Assembly (NCBI GenBank): GCA_963677165.2
Contig: CAXXSX010000002.1
Span: 3,658,001-3,722,000, forward strand
DNA length: 64,000 bases
Direction of reading: 5' to 3'
DNA from: JAFGXT01 sp963677165
GTDB taxonomy: Bacteria; Verrucomicrobiota; Lentisphaeria; Victivallales; SZUA-371
Shown here: in pieces, positions 54,530 to 62,878 of the stretch
Layout of the letters: each line of letters begins with the position of its first letter
Position numbering within the stretch: the stretch's first letter is position 1
Made by a program: the position numbers and the translations under genes
Notes under the pieces: model-generated
Told to the model about the DNA's origin: nothing
What the model saw: only the letters and a program-made list of their open reading frames with translations
The model's database searches: none

Positions 54530-55591
54530 ATGGCAATGATTGATGAATATTTGACCGCCATGCTGGACCGCGGCGGTTCCGACTTGCATCTTATAACTGG
54601 CCTTCCGGCCAAAATTCGTGTCCATGGCAGACTTGAGCCGCTGATGGACGAACCGATTGACGGCGATACTATGGAAGCTCTGCTTCACGAAATATGTCCT
54701 CAACTCCGCTGGGAGCATTACCTGAAGCATCGTGACCTTGACTTCGCTCATGAAATCCCGGGGGTAGCGCGCTTCCGTTCGAATTATCTTTATAATTATT
54801 TTGGACAGGCCGCGGTATTTCGTCAGATTCCGTCAAAGATTTTGACTCTGGAGGATTTGAAGCTACCGGAAGTTCTCAAGGATATTTGTAGTATTCCAAG
54901 CGGCCTAGTGTGTGTGACCGGGCCTACTGGGAGTGGTAAATCAACTACTCTCGCGGCAATGGTCGACTATATTAATACTCGTGAGTCCAAGCATATCATT
55001 ACGATTGAGGATCCGATTGAATTTGTGCACCAGAACAAGTTGTCTACCCTGGTTCACCGTGAAGTCGGTATCCACAGTGAATCGTTTGCCCGTGCGCTGC
55101 GCGGCGCGATGAAATCTGACCCGGATATTATTCTGATTGGTGAAATGCGTGACCTGGAAACTATCCGTCTGGCCCTGACTTGTGCTACGATGGGGATGCT
55201 GGTTTTCGCCACATTGCATACGAATAACGCACCGAAGACCATTGACCGTATTATTGACGCTTTTCCGGCAGATCAGCAGTCACAGATCAAGACAATGCTG
55301 GCGGAAGCGCTTCAGGCGGTTGTATCACAGTTGTTGTGTCGTACTGCCGACGATAAGGGCCGTGTGGCATGTCACGAGGTTCTGCTCTGGACTGATGGTT
55401 TGCCGAACACGATCCGTGAAGGTCAGATCAGTAATATCAGAACGATTATCGAAAGCAACAAGGCGCGCGGCATGTGTTCCATGGACGGGAACCTGATGGC
55501 TCTGTACAATGAAGGACGTATCACAGCCAACGAAGCTTACATGAAAGCCAGCGATAAGAAAACATTCGCCAGCCTGATTGAAGAAATCTAA
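54530..55591 (+). CDS. pilT: Type IV pilus retraction ATPase PilT
   Basis: 353 residues, the normal PilT length. GSDLHLITGLPAKIRVHG at the N-terminus, Walker A GPTGSGKSTT, Asp box ITIEDPIEFVHQN, Walker B-like DPDIILIGEMRDLET, His box MLVFATLHTN. It lies 14 bases after the extended paralogue and ends at a terminator, so the pair forms a two-gene operon. No pilB, pilC or pilus biogenesis gene is adjacent, but five pseudopilin genes are in the window. Confidence 0.93.
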   Translation: MAMIDEYLTAMLDRGGSDLHLITGLPAKIRVHGRLEPLMDEPIDGDTMEALLHEICPQLRWEHYLKHRDLDFAHEIPGVARFRSNYLYNYFGQAAVFRQIPSKILTLEDLKLPEVLKDICSIPSGLVCVTGPTGSGKSTTLAAMVDYINTRESKHIITIEDPIEFVHQNKLSTLVHREVGIHSESFARALRGAMKSDPDIILIGEMRDLETIRLALTCATMGMLVFATLHTNNAPKTIDRIIDAFPADQQSQIKTMLAEALQAVVSQLLCRTADDKGRVACHEVLLWTDGLPNTIREGQISNIRTIIESNKARGMCSMDGNLMALYNEGRITANEAYMKASDKKTFASLIEEI

Positions 55592-55616
55592 TCCGTTACT
55601 TCGGAAATAATAAAAA

Positions 55617-55647
55617 AAACACCGGTCTCAAAACCGGTGTTTTTTTA
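55617..55647. terminator. Bidirectional terminator between pilT and the peptidase
   Basis: AAACACCGGT (55617-55626) pairs with ACCGGTGTTT (55632-55641), flanked by A-run and T-run on the two sides. Confidence 0.92.
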
Positions 55648-56709
55648 TTTCGAATTGCTCAAATGTTTTATCACATGCTTCAAACCGTCAACAACCAGTG
55701 TCATTTTAGGAAAATCAATATTTTTTGTGTTATCGCGGCTTGTGTGATAAGCTTTGTAGCGAAAAGGTGCGGTATCAGTTATCATTAGGCCCGGGTAATC
55801 CATTAACCAGAAATTGTAGTGGTCGGACGCACCGACCATTGGAACAACCATGGGAAGACACGCTCCTTCGGATGGAAATTTTGCGTATTTACGAAATGCT
55901 CCAACACATTTTGTTACCAATTCCCGGGACCTTGAATTTCCTACAAACGCGATAAAATTACCTGTAGTTGGATAATATCTACTGAGCGCAGAGGGATATT
56001 TCTGGCTGTTTTTGTTGTTGGAATAATACCCAATTGTTTCGGGCGTAAGCATTCCGATAATCTTTTCTTTTTTCTCACAACAACTCTCGGCATACACATA
56101 ACTGCCCATGCCTTTCGTTCGAAAAAATGGAGGTTCTTCATTCGCAAATCCAACAAAACGTAAGGTACGCTTAACCGGGTGTTTGAAAAAATATTCGGCG
56201 AGAGCCAGTGTGGCGGCTACGCCGGAAGCGTTATCGTTTGCTCCGCGACAGCCTTTTATTGGTACGGAATCATAATGAGAACCGATGACGATGATTTCAT
56301 CCGGTTTCTCTGTTCCTTTAATCTCGGCAATGATATTCTTGTATTTCTGATATTGGTAGCCGGTTTTTTCCCACTTTAAACTAAGCAGGGAACGAGGCGA
56401 ATGAAATGACTGGATGGACGGCGTGTATCCATAACTTCTGAACTGCTGTAAAATATAGTCTGCTGCTCGATTTAAATTGTCATAATGGATCAGGTTCCGT
56501 TCCCCGATTACATCAGCAAGTTGTGATACATGTTTTTTTAATTTTGTGCATAATTGTTTTTGCTGCCGGGTCAATGCGGGCAGGGGCCCCGTGTAACTTT
56601 TTCCCGGCATTTTAACTATATTATTAGGTAGTCTTGGTTCTTGAGCGCAAATAACAGATGACATAAAAACTGCAACTACTGACGCTATGATCGGGAAATA
56701 ACTTGTCAT
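55645..56709 (-). CDS. Exported M28-family metallopeptidase
   Basis: 354 residues with a signal peptide (about 1-22, ending VICAQ). Zinc ligands and catalytic acids of the M28 aminopeptidase fold are visible: GSHYDSVP (His, Asp), GANDNASGVAA (bridging Asp), FANEEPPF (Glu pair) and ASDHYNFW near the C-terminus (Asp/His). It likely removes N-terminal residues from peptides in the periplasm. It is on its own, convergent with pilT. Glutaminyl-peptide cyclases share the fold, so cyclase activity is an alternative. Confidence 0.88.
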   Translation of the reverse strand: MTSYFPIIASVVAVFMSSVICAQEPRLPNNIVKMPGKSYTGPLPALTRQQKQLCTKLKKHVSQLADVIGERNLIHYDNLNRAADYILQQFRSYGYTPSIQSFHSPRSLLSLKWEKTGYQYQKYKNIIAEIKGTEKPDEIIVIGSHYDSVPIKGCRGANDNASGVAATLALAEYFFKHPVKRTLRFVGFANEEPPFFRTKGMGSYVYAESCCEKKEKIIGMLTPETIGYYSNNKNSQKYPSALSRYYPTTGNFIAFVGNSRSRELVTKCVGAFRKYAKFPSEGACLPMVVPMVGASDHYNFWLMDYPGLMITDTAPFRYKAYHTSRDNTKNIDFPKMTLVVDGLKHVIKHLSNSK

Positions 56710-57102
56710 GCCGGACTCCCGCGAAATGGTTTATCTTCACAGGCTAATCTAACATAATTGCGCAAATACCACAAGGGTGGAAATCAATTTTTTGTACTAC
56801 TATCTATAAACTTCTTCTTTTTCTAGACAGATTTTCACAATGTAACATTCATAAACGCTTAACTATTAATTCAGTAAGGTTTTAATCTAACGGTTTCAAT
56901 TTTAACCAGCGCGAAGTCCTTCCTGGGGCGACTTTCGATGAAAGCGCCCGCCGCAACAGCGACAGTATGATCTTTTTTAATTTTCATGTATAAACTGCCG
57001 TGCTGATGCACGGTGTGCCGGTTTTATCAAAACAGGCACTACTTTGCTCCCGCATTTTTTCATTCAGAATTTCTTTAGTTGCGGCTTCGCAGCGTTGCGT
57101 TA
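56710..57102. other. Intergenic region with possible gene remnant
   Basis: About 390 bases. Bases 56900-57100 are more GC-rich than other spacers. On the minus strand a 38-codon frame (56871-56987, MKIKKDHTVAVAAGAFIESR at its start) has protein-like composition and stays open further upstream in shifted frames, but it has no ribosome site. It may be the remains of a broken gene. Confidence 0.35.
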
Positions 57103-57489
57103 TTAACCCGCAGCAACCATATCGGCCGTTTCGCGTGAGACCCGGCTGGGACCGGTTTGCCTTACCACAATAAAACGTTTTCTGCTTTTCCGGCAGTGTG
57201 CTTTTACTACCTGCAGGGCGTTATGGCTGTTAATCGAAGTAATGTAAACTACAATATCGGCGCTGTCCGCCGTTTTGCGGAGTCGTCCCGCTCCCGCGCC
57301 CGCGCAATGTCCGGGATGAAAGTGTACTGATTCCGCTCCCAGTTCGCAAAAAGCGCTGCGATAGCGGTTCTCCAGTCGGTCAAGGCCTCCTATCAACGCA
57401 ATCTTTAGATCTTTCAATGGACAATTCTGATTGTTTCCACATGGACAGTTTTTACTAATGTTGAACCGGTTTCCGTTCCTTGCTCTCAT
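57103..57489 (-). CDS. DUF2325-domain protein
   Basis: 128 residues. The N-terminal third has a Cys cluster (CPCGNNQNCPL); the rest matches DUF2325 (IALIGGLDRLENRYRSAFCE, then a Rossmann-like core with HPGHCAGAGAGRL, and SADIVVYITSINSHNALQVV). The molecular role is unknown; family members are often found near iron uptake or redox genes. AAAGG lies 8 bases before the ATG. A perfect iron-box-like palindrome lies 75 bases upstream. Confidence 0.85.
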   Translation of the reverse strand: MRARNGNRFNISKNCPCGNNQNCPLKDLKIALIGGLDRLENRYRSAFCELGAESVHFHPGHCAGAGAGRLRKTADSADIVVYITSINSHNALQVVKAHCRKSRKRFIVVRQTGPSRVSRETADMVAAG

Positions 57490-57564
57490 TCCTGATACCT
57501 TTTTCTATTTAATTTTAATATCATTTCTTACTTATATATGATTACTGTTCAAACAGGATACGTC

Positions 57565-57582
57565 AATTAGGTTTGCCTAATT
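57565..57582. promoter_or_regulatory. Perfect iron-box-like palindrome before the DUF2325 gene
   Basis: AATTAGG-TTTG-CCTAATT, exact 7-base arms, same half-sites as at 11009 and 14665. On the minus strand it overlaps a possible -10 (TAAATT, 57584-57579) placed 17 bases from TTGCAA. It also lies 105 bases before the DUF1549 gene on the other strand. Confidence 0.62.
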
Positions 57583-57687
57583 TAATAAAAATTGCTTTAT
57601 TTTGCAATTTTTGACAATATATTGATAAGCTGCGACGTTTATTGATCGAATATAGTGAAATGACTTTGAATGAGTGATGGGATTTAT

Positions 57688-59262
57688 ATGAAAAAATTTG
57701 TACTTCTTGCACTGATATTGGAAATATCCGTATGGGCATTATCTCTTGTTGCCGCTTCGACTTCTCCATATGAATCCGGTAAAAATTTTGTTCCGGTTAA
57801 TAAAATAGACCGGTTTTTGGAAAAAGGCTGGCGTAAAAAAGGCATCAAACCGGCTGGACAATGTTCCGACCAAACTTTTATTCGGCGTGCTTATCTTGAC
57901 CTGACCGGTTCGCTTCCGTCGATTGACAGTGTTAAAAAATTTATTAATGACAAGAGTCCAGAAAAGCGCAAGCTTCTGATCGAAGCGCTTTTTAGACGTG
58001 ATGAATTTACTGAATACTGGACCATGAAGTGGAGCGATATTCTTCGAGTGAAATCAGAATTTCCTATTAACCTCTGGCCCAATGCGGTACAGGCTTATAA
58101 CCGCTGGATCAGCCAGGCGGTGAGGTCTGACATGCCGTATGATCGTTTTGCTCGTGAACTGCTGACGACATCCGGCAGTAATTTTCGCGATCCGCAGGTT
58201 AATTTTTATCGTGCGGTTCAGGATCGTACGCCTGCCGGGCTCGCGACAGCTGCCGCGCTGACTTTTATGGGGTGTCGTTTTGACAGTTTCACTGAACAGC
58301 AGCGCAAGGAACTGGCGAAATGTTTTTCACGCGTAGAATACAAGCGTACCGCGGAGTGGAAAGAGGAAATAATATGTCTTGATCCAAAGCCGGCAGAATC
58401 CATGCGGATTATAATGCCGGATAATGCGGAATTGAAGATATCTCCCTGGAAAGATCCGCGCGTTTGCTTTGCAGAATGGCTGACATCTCCTAAAAACCGC
58501 TGGTTTGCCAGAGCGGCGGTAAATCGTATCTGGTTCTGGTTTTTCGGGCGTGGCATCATTCACGAGGCGGATGATATTCGCCCCGATAATCCACCTGTTA
58601 ATGCAGAGCTTCTGGCATATTTGGAAAAAGCTTTTATCGATTCCGGCTACAGCTTTAAAGCCATGTGTCGGCTTATCATGAATTCGGCGGCTTACAGTCA
58701 GTCTCCGATTCCCGCAGGAGATTATGAGACTGCCGCTAAGAATTTTGCGATTTATCCTGTTCGCCGCCTGGAAGCGGAAGTAATCAGCGATGCATTGACT
58801 TCCATTACTGGCGTTCGTGAACGGTATACCAGTGTGATACCGGAACCATTTACATTTGTTCCAACCAGAAATCGTACGATCGCTCTTCCCGATGGCAGCA
58901 TTACCAGTTCGTTTCTGGAAAAATTCGGCAAATCCGCACGCGACAGCGGCAAGCTGGTAGAACGTAATAACAAAATCACGTCTCCGCAGCGGCTCTACCT
59001 GCTGAATTCAACCTCTCTTCAACGTGATATTGCCAGAAGCTGGAAAATAAAACGATTGATCAGGCGTTCCGGCGGCAAACCGGTTGAAGTCGTAAAAAAT
59101 CTTTACCTGATGATTTTGTCGCGCTATCCAGCGGCTGACGAATTGGCGACAATCAAAAATAATTTCCCGTCCGGGGTTAAAAATAAACGTAGACCAGGTT
59201 CTGCGGCACTAGACATAATCTGGGCTCTGATCAATTCCCGCGAATTTATTTATCGTCATTAA
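57688..59262 (+). CDS. Exported DUF1549/DUF1553 protein
   Basis: 524 residues from ATG 57688, which gives a clean signal peptide (MKKFVLLALILEISVWALSL). The DUF1549 domain (about 35-215; RRAYLDLTGSLPSIDSVKKF, DEFTEYWTMKWSDILR, YDRFARELL) is followed by DUF1553 (about 265-520; NRWFARAAVNRIWFWFFGRG, RLIMNSAAYSQS). This pair is typical of Planctomycetota, Verrucomicrobiota and Lentisphaerota and usually sits beside a DUF1501 gene, as here. It lacks the cytochrome c and Big domains seen in many relatives. Function is unknown. Confidence 0.9.
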   Translation: MKKFVLLALILEISVWALSLVAASTSPYESGKNFVPVNKIDRFLEKGWRKKGIKPAGQCSDQTFIRRAYLDLTGSLPSIDSVKKFINDKSPEKRKLLIEALFRRDEFTEYWTMKWSDILRVKSEFPINLWPNAVQAYNRWISQAVRSDMPYDRFARELLTTSGSNFRDPQVNFYRAVQDRTPAGLATAAALTFMGCRFDSFTEQQRKELAKCFSRVEYKRTAEWKEEIICLDPKPAESMRIIMPDNAELKISPWKDPRVCFAEWLTSPKNRWFARAAVNRIWFWFFGRGIIHEADDIRPDNPPVNAELLAYLEKAFIDSGYSFKAMCRLIMNSAAYSQSPIPAGDYETAAKNFAIYPVRRLEAEVISDALTSITGVRERYTSVIPEPFTFVPTRNRTIALPDGSITSSFLEKFGKSARDSGKLVERNNKITSPQRLYLLNSTSLQRDIARSWKIKRLIRRSGGKPVEVVKNLYLMILSRYPAADELATIKNNFPSGVKNKRRPGSAALDIIWALINSREFIYRH

Positions 59263-59273
59263 GGAGTATTAAT

Positions 59274-60632
59274 ATGTTCAATAAAATATATAGATTGCTG
59301 TTTATTCAACTCTTTCTCGCAGTAATTGCATTGTCTTCCCTGTCGCTCCGTGGTGCGGAGGGTGACGAGGATGATGACGGCATTGCAACGTCTCAACCGG
59401 GGAAGGTTCAGCCATTTACTCCGGGCAAAGCGAAATCGGTTATTGAAATATGGATGTGGGGCGGGCCATCACAGATTGACACTTTCGATCCCAAACCGGA
59501 TGCGCCGAGAGATTACAATAATGGTCAGAAAGCCATTCCTACCAATGTTGAAGGCGTCTATCTTAACGAATCATTGCCGAAGCTGGCCGAAGTTGCGGAT
59601 AAGTTTGCCATTATCCGCAGTATGACCCATGGCATTTTTGCCCATGAGACCGCTACCTACATGATGCAGACCGGACGTAACCCTGGAGGCGGTGTTGTTT
59701 ATCCGGCGATCGGCGCGGTTATTGCCCGGCTCAAAAGTGAAGACGGTTCATATAAAGGCAAATTGCCGCCTTATGTGGTGCTGACCAAAGCCAAGGGGCG
59801 TTTTTCTGAAACCGGATTCCTTGGTCCTAAATATAAGCCGCTGGTGACCGGTGGGGATCCTAATAAGTCCGTGTTTCAGGTTGATGGTATCGTGGCGCAG
59901 GGGATTACGAAAAAACATCAGCTGGAGCGTCGTAAACTGCTGGCCGGTTTGGATACGCTTGGTAAAGCCCTTCCGGGGGATCCTGATTTTAAACGTTTTG
60001 ACAAGGCCGAAGACGAAGCCTATGAACTTATTACCGGTAAGGCCGGTGAAGTATTCGACCTTAGTCAGGAATCCAAAGAAACCCGTGACCGATATGGACG
60101 CAATACATTCGGACAGTCCTGTTTGATGGCGCGGCGGCTGGTCGAGCAGGGCGTACCCTACATTACGATTAACGCCCAGGGCTGGGATACTCATAAAAGA
60201 CATTTTGAATCAACCAAGAAGAGTACCGCGGATATGGATCAGGCGATTGCCGCGCTGATCAAAGATTTGGACGAACGTAAATTGCTGGATACGACCATTG
60301 TATGGTGGACCGGCGAATTCGGGCGTACCCCAAAAATTCTTTGGAACGAACCCTGGAACGGCGGACGCGGTCATTACGGCACATGTTTTTCCGCGATGGT
60401 GGCGGGAGGCGGATTTAAAGGCGGCTGTGTCGTTGGAGCGTCCGATGGACGTGCTGAACATGTGGCGTCGCGTCCGGTTTATCCGCAGGATATGCTGGGT
60501 AGTATCTATGAATTAATGGGAATTGACCCCAACGGACTGCTTCCCAATCCGATGGGACTGGACCTGAAAATAATGCCGCCGTCTATTGGTGAAGACGGCA
60601 GGTTGAAAGAAATTTATAAGGATGTGAAATGA
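59274..60632 (+). CDS. Exported DUF1501 protein
   Basis: 452 residues: signal peptide (about 1-28), a short acidic segment (GDEDDDG) and the DUF1501 sulfatase-superfamily-like domain (SVIEIWMWGGPSQIDTFDPK, FAIIRSMTHGIFAHETATYM, INAQGWDTHKRHFE, IVWWTGEFGRTPK, GGRGHYGTCFSAMVAGGG). The fold is related to alkaline phosphatases. AAGGAG lies 7 bases before the ATG. Middle gene of the operon; 11 bases after the DUF1549/DUF1553 gene. Confidence 0.92.
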   Translation: MFNKIYRLLFIQLFLAVIALSSLSLRGAEGDEDDDGIATSQPGKVQPFTPGKAKSVIEIWMWGGPSQIDTFDPKPDAPRDYNNGQKAIPTNVEGVYLNESLPKLAEVADKFAIIRSMTHGIFAHETATYMMQTGRNPGGGVVYPAIGAVIARLKSEDGSYKGKLPPYVVLTKAKGRFSETGFLGPKYKPLVTGGDPNKSVFQVDGIVAQGITKKHQLERRKLLAGLDTLGKALPGDPDFKRFDKAEDEAYELITGKAGEVFDLSQESKETRDRYGRNTFGQSCLMARRLVEQGVPYITINAQGWDTHKRHFESTKKSTADMDQAIAALIKDLDERKLLDTTIVWWTGEFGRTPKILWNEPWNGGRGHYGTCFSAMVAGGGFKGGCVVGASDGRAEHVASRPVYPQDMLGSIYELMGIDPNGLLPNPMGLDLKIMPPSIGEDGRLKEIYKDVK

Positions 60633-62842
60633 GAAAAGCGCTGTCAATACTATTTGTCATATTCTGTCTGTCGATGATCGCTTTTGCCGCGAAAAGTACA
60701 CGGCCGCATATCGGTTATGTTTATCCGGCAGGGGGATGTACCGGCACTGAAGTAGAAGTTGTGATTGGCGGACAGCGGTTACGTCAGGTTTCGGGAGGAA
60801 TTATTAGTGGAGACGGTGTGACTGTTGAAGAAATTTCTCCCTTCCGTCCTTTCCAGAATATTAACAACATTCGAAGACAACTGAGATATTTTATAAAACA
60901 AAGTGACAAGGGTATATTCGAACCGGAAATTCTGAAACCGGCCGATCCGGAAACCTGGAAAGCCAAAGGAATACTTGGAAAAGGAAAGTCGGCAACTACG
61001 AAGATTCCAAAGTCCAGCGAATTGAAAGACAAACCTTTGAAGTCACGTCAGTATCTCTCCGATGAGGAGATTATTAAAGTATTAAAGGAATTGACTCCGC
61101 TTCAATTGGCTCTGTTAGTGAGAGAAACACTGGTTTACCGGAACAAACTTCAGCAGAGTCCGGCAATTGCGGAATTTGTCATCGCAAAAATTAAAATTGA
61201 TGCGAATGCCAAACCGGGAGTTCGTGAACTGCGCTTGATTACTCCTCAGGGGATTACCGGCGGACTTAAATTTGTTGTCGGTCGGGTTCCTGAATATAAA
61301 TCTCTGCCAATGACGCAAAAAGACCGCAACCCTGTTACTGTTGCCGGCTCGTTGCCTGCGGTATTTAACGGACAGATCATGCCGGGTGAAGTCGACCGTT
61401 GGCGATTCAAGGCAAAGGCCGGTTCTAATTTGACATTATCCCTCATGGGACGTTCACTTGTTCCGTACATGGGGGATGCGGTTCCCGGATGGTTTCAACC
61501 CGTGATCAGCATTTGTGATACTTCGGGTAAGGAGCTGGCATATGCAGATGACAATCTGTTTGATCCTGACCCCGTACTGAATTTTAAAGTGCCGGAAGAC
61601 GGCACTTACGAATTAAGGGTGCGTGACTCAATCTATCGTGGACGGGAAGACTTTACTTACCGGGTGAAAGTTAATAACGCAGAGACCATACTGAAAAAAA
61701 ATGATTTCTTTGAATTTCCGTGTTCGGTAGGAGTAGGCAGAGTTATCAAGGAAAAAGAACCCAATAACCTGCCGCCGTCTGCTATGCCGGTCAAATTTCC
61801 TGTAAATATTCGCGGAAAGATCGAAAAGTCCGGAGAGCTGGATTTTTATAGTTTTTCAACACGCAAAGGGCACGAAATCGTGATTGAAATTTTTGCCAGA
61901 AGATGTGGTTCTCCATTGGATTCGCTTATTCGAGTTATTGATCACTCAGGAAAGATTCTAGCCTGGAACGATGATGCTCCTGCTGCTAATATCGGGCTTG
62001 AAACCCATCACGCTGATTCCTTTTTGAAATTCAAGGCTCCAGAGGATGGGAAATACTATATTCTGGTCACAGATGCTCAGAATCACGGCGGAAGCAAATA
62101 TTTTTATCAGATTAAAATTGGTCAGCCGGAACCTGACTTTGCTTTGTATATCCAGCCGTCTGCAATTGAGGTGCGGGCGGGAACCAGTACCGCGATAAAA
62201 GTCACGGCTACGCGTCATGACGGGTTTGACGGTCCGATAAATGTCCGGTTGATTTCTGCTCCGAAATGGCTGAAACTGACTGGTGGCGTTATTCCGGCTG
62301 GACAGAATTCCGCATGGATGGTTTTGACCGCAACGGACCGCAAAATTAATAAATATATTAAACCGATTGTTCTTGCCGGCAGTGCGAAAATTAGAAGTGG
62401 ATTTGTAAAACATAATGTGATTCCTACTGATGAAATGATGCAGGCGTTCATTTATCTTCACCTGGTTCCAGCGCAGGAATTACTGTTGTCTATCCAGAGA
62501 AGAGGCTGGACTCCGGCCAGGCTCAACAAACAGAAGAAGATCGTATTTAATCCCGGAAAACCGGCAGTGTTATCCGTTTTCGCCAGAGAAAAACTCAACA
62601 ACAACCGTCATATCGAATTTGATATTGTTTCTCCTGAAAAGGGAATTAAGCTTGAGCGTATGGCGTTTGACGGCAAATATTGTAAGCTGTTCTTTTCGTC
62701 TGATCCCGGGATTCTGCCGCCGGGTACAACAGGTTCTCTGATTCTGGAATGCTTTGTTTGCGGTAAAAATAAACGCGGCAAAGAATTCAGAAATTCAACC
62801 GGTGTATTACCGGCGGTTCCATTTACAATTGATGATAAATAA
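60629..62842 (+). CDS. Exported PPC-domain protein
   Basis: 737 residues, signal peptide (about 1-20), an IPT-like start (IGYVYPAGGCTGTEVEVVIG), then two bacterial pre-peptidase C-terminal domains (about 250-350 with DRWRFKAKAGSNLTLSL and DGTYELRVRD; about 390-500 with LDFYSFSTRKGHEIVIEI and DGKYYILVTD), and a C-terminal beta region. No catalytic domain is recognised. It overlaps the DUF1501 gene by 4 bases (ATGA), so it is translationally coupled. It probably acts with the other two proteins at the cell surface or periplasm. Confidence 0.85.
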   Translation: MRKALSILFVIFCLSMIAFAAKSTRPHIGYVYPAGGCTGTEVEVVIGGQRLRQVSGGIISGDGVTVEEISPFRPFQNINNIRRQLRYFIKQSDKGIFEPEILKPADPETWKAKGILGKGKSATTKIPKSSELKDKPLKSRQYLSDEEIIKVLKELTPLQLALLVRETLVYRNKLQQSPAIAEFVIAKIKIDANAKPGVRELRLITPQGITGGLKFVVGRVPEYKSLPMTQKDRNPVTVAGSLPAVFNGQIMPGEVDRWRFKAKAGSNLTLSLMGRSLVPYMGDAVPGWFQPVISICDTSGKELAYADDNLFDPDPVLNFKVPEDGTYELRVRDSIYRGREDFTYRVKVNNAETILKKNDFFEFPCSVGVGRVIKEKEPNNLPPSAMPVKFPVNIRGKIEKSGELDFYSFSTRKGHEIVIEIFARRCGSPLDSLIRVIDHSGKILAWNDDAPAANIGLETHHADSFLKFKAPEDGKYYILVTDAQNHGGSKYFYQIKIGQPEPDFALYIQPSAIEVRAGTSTAIKVTATRHDGFDGPINVRLISAPKWLKLTGGVIPAGQNSAWMVLTATDRKINKYIKPIVLAGSAKIRSGFVKHNVIPTDEMMQAFIYLHLVPAQELLLSIQRRGWTPARLNKQKKIVFNPGKPAVLSVFAREKLNNNRHIEFDIVSPEKGIKLERMAFDGKYCKLFFSSDPGILPPGTTGSLILECFVCGKNKRGKEFRNSTGVLPAVPFTIDDK

Positions 62843-62878
62843 AACTATCCATAGCGCAGTTATAAAGGAGTATGTATT

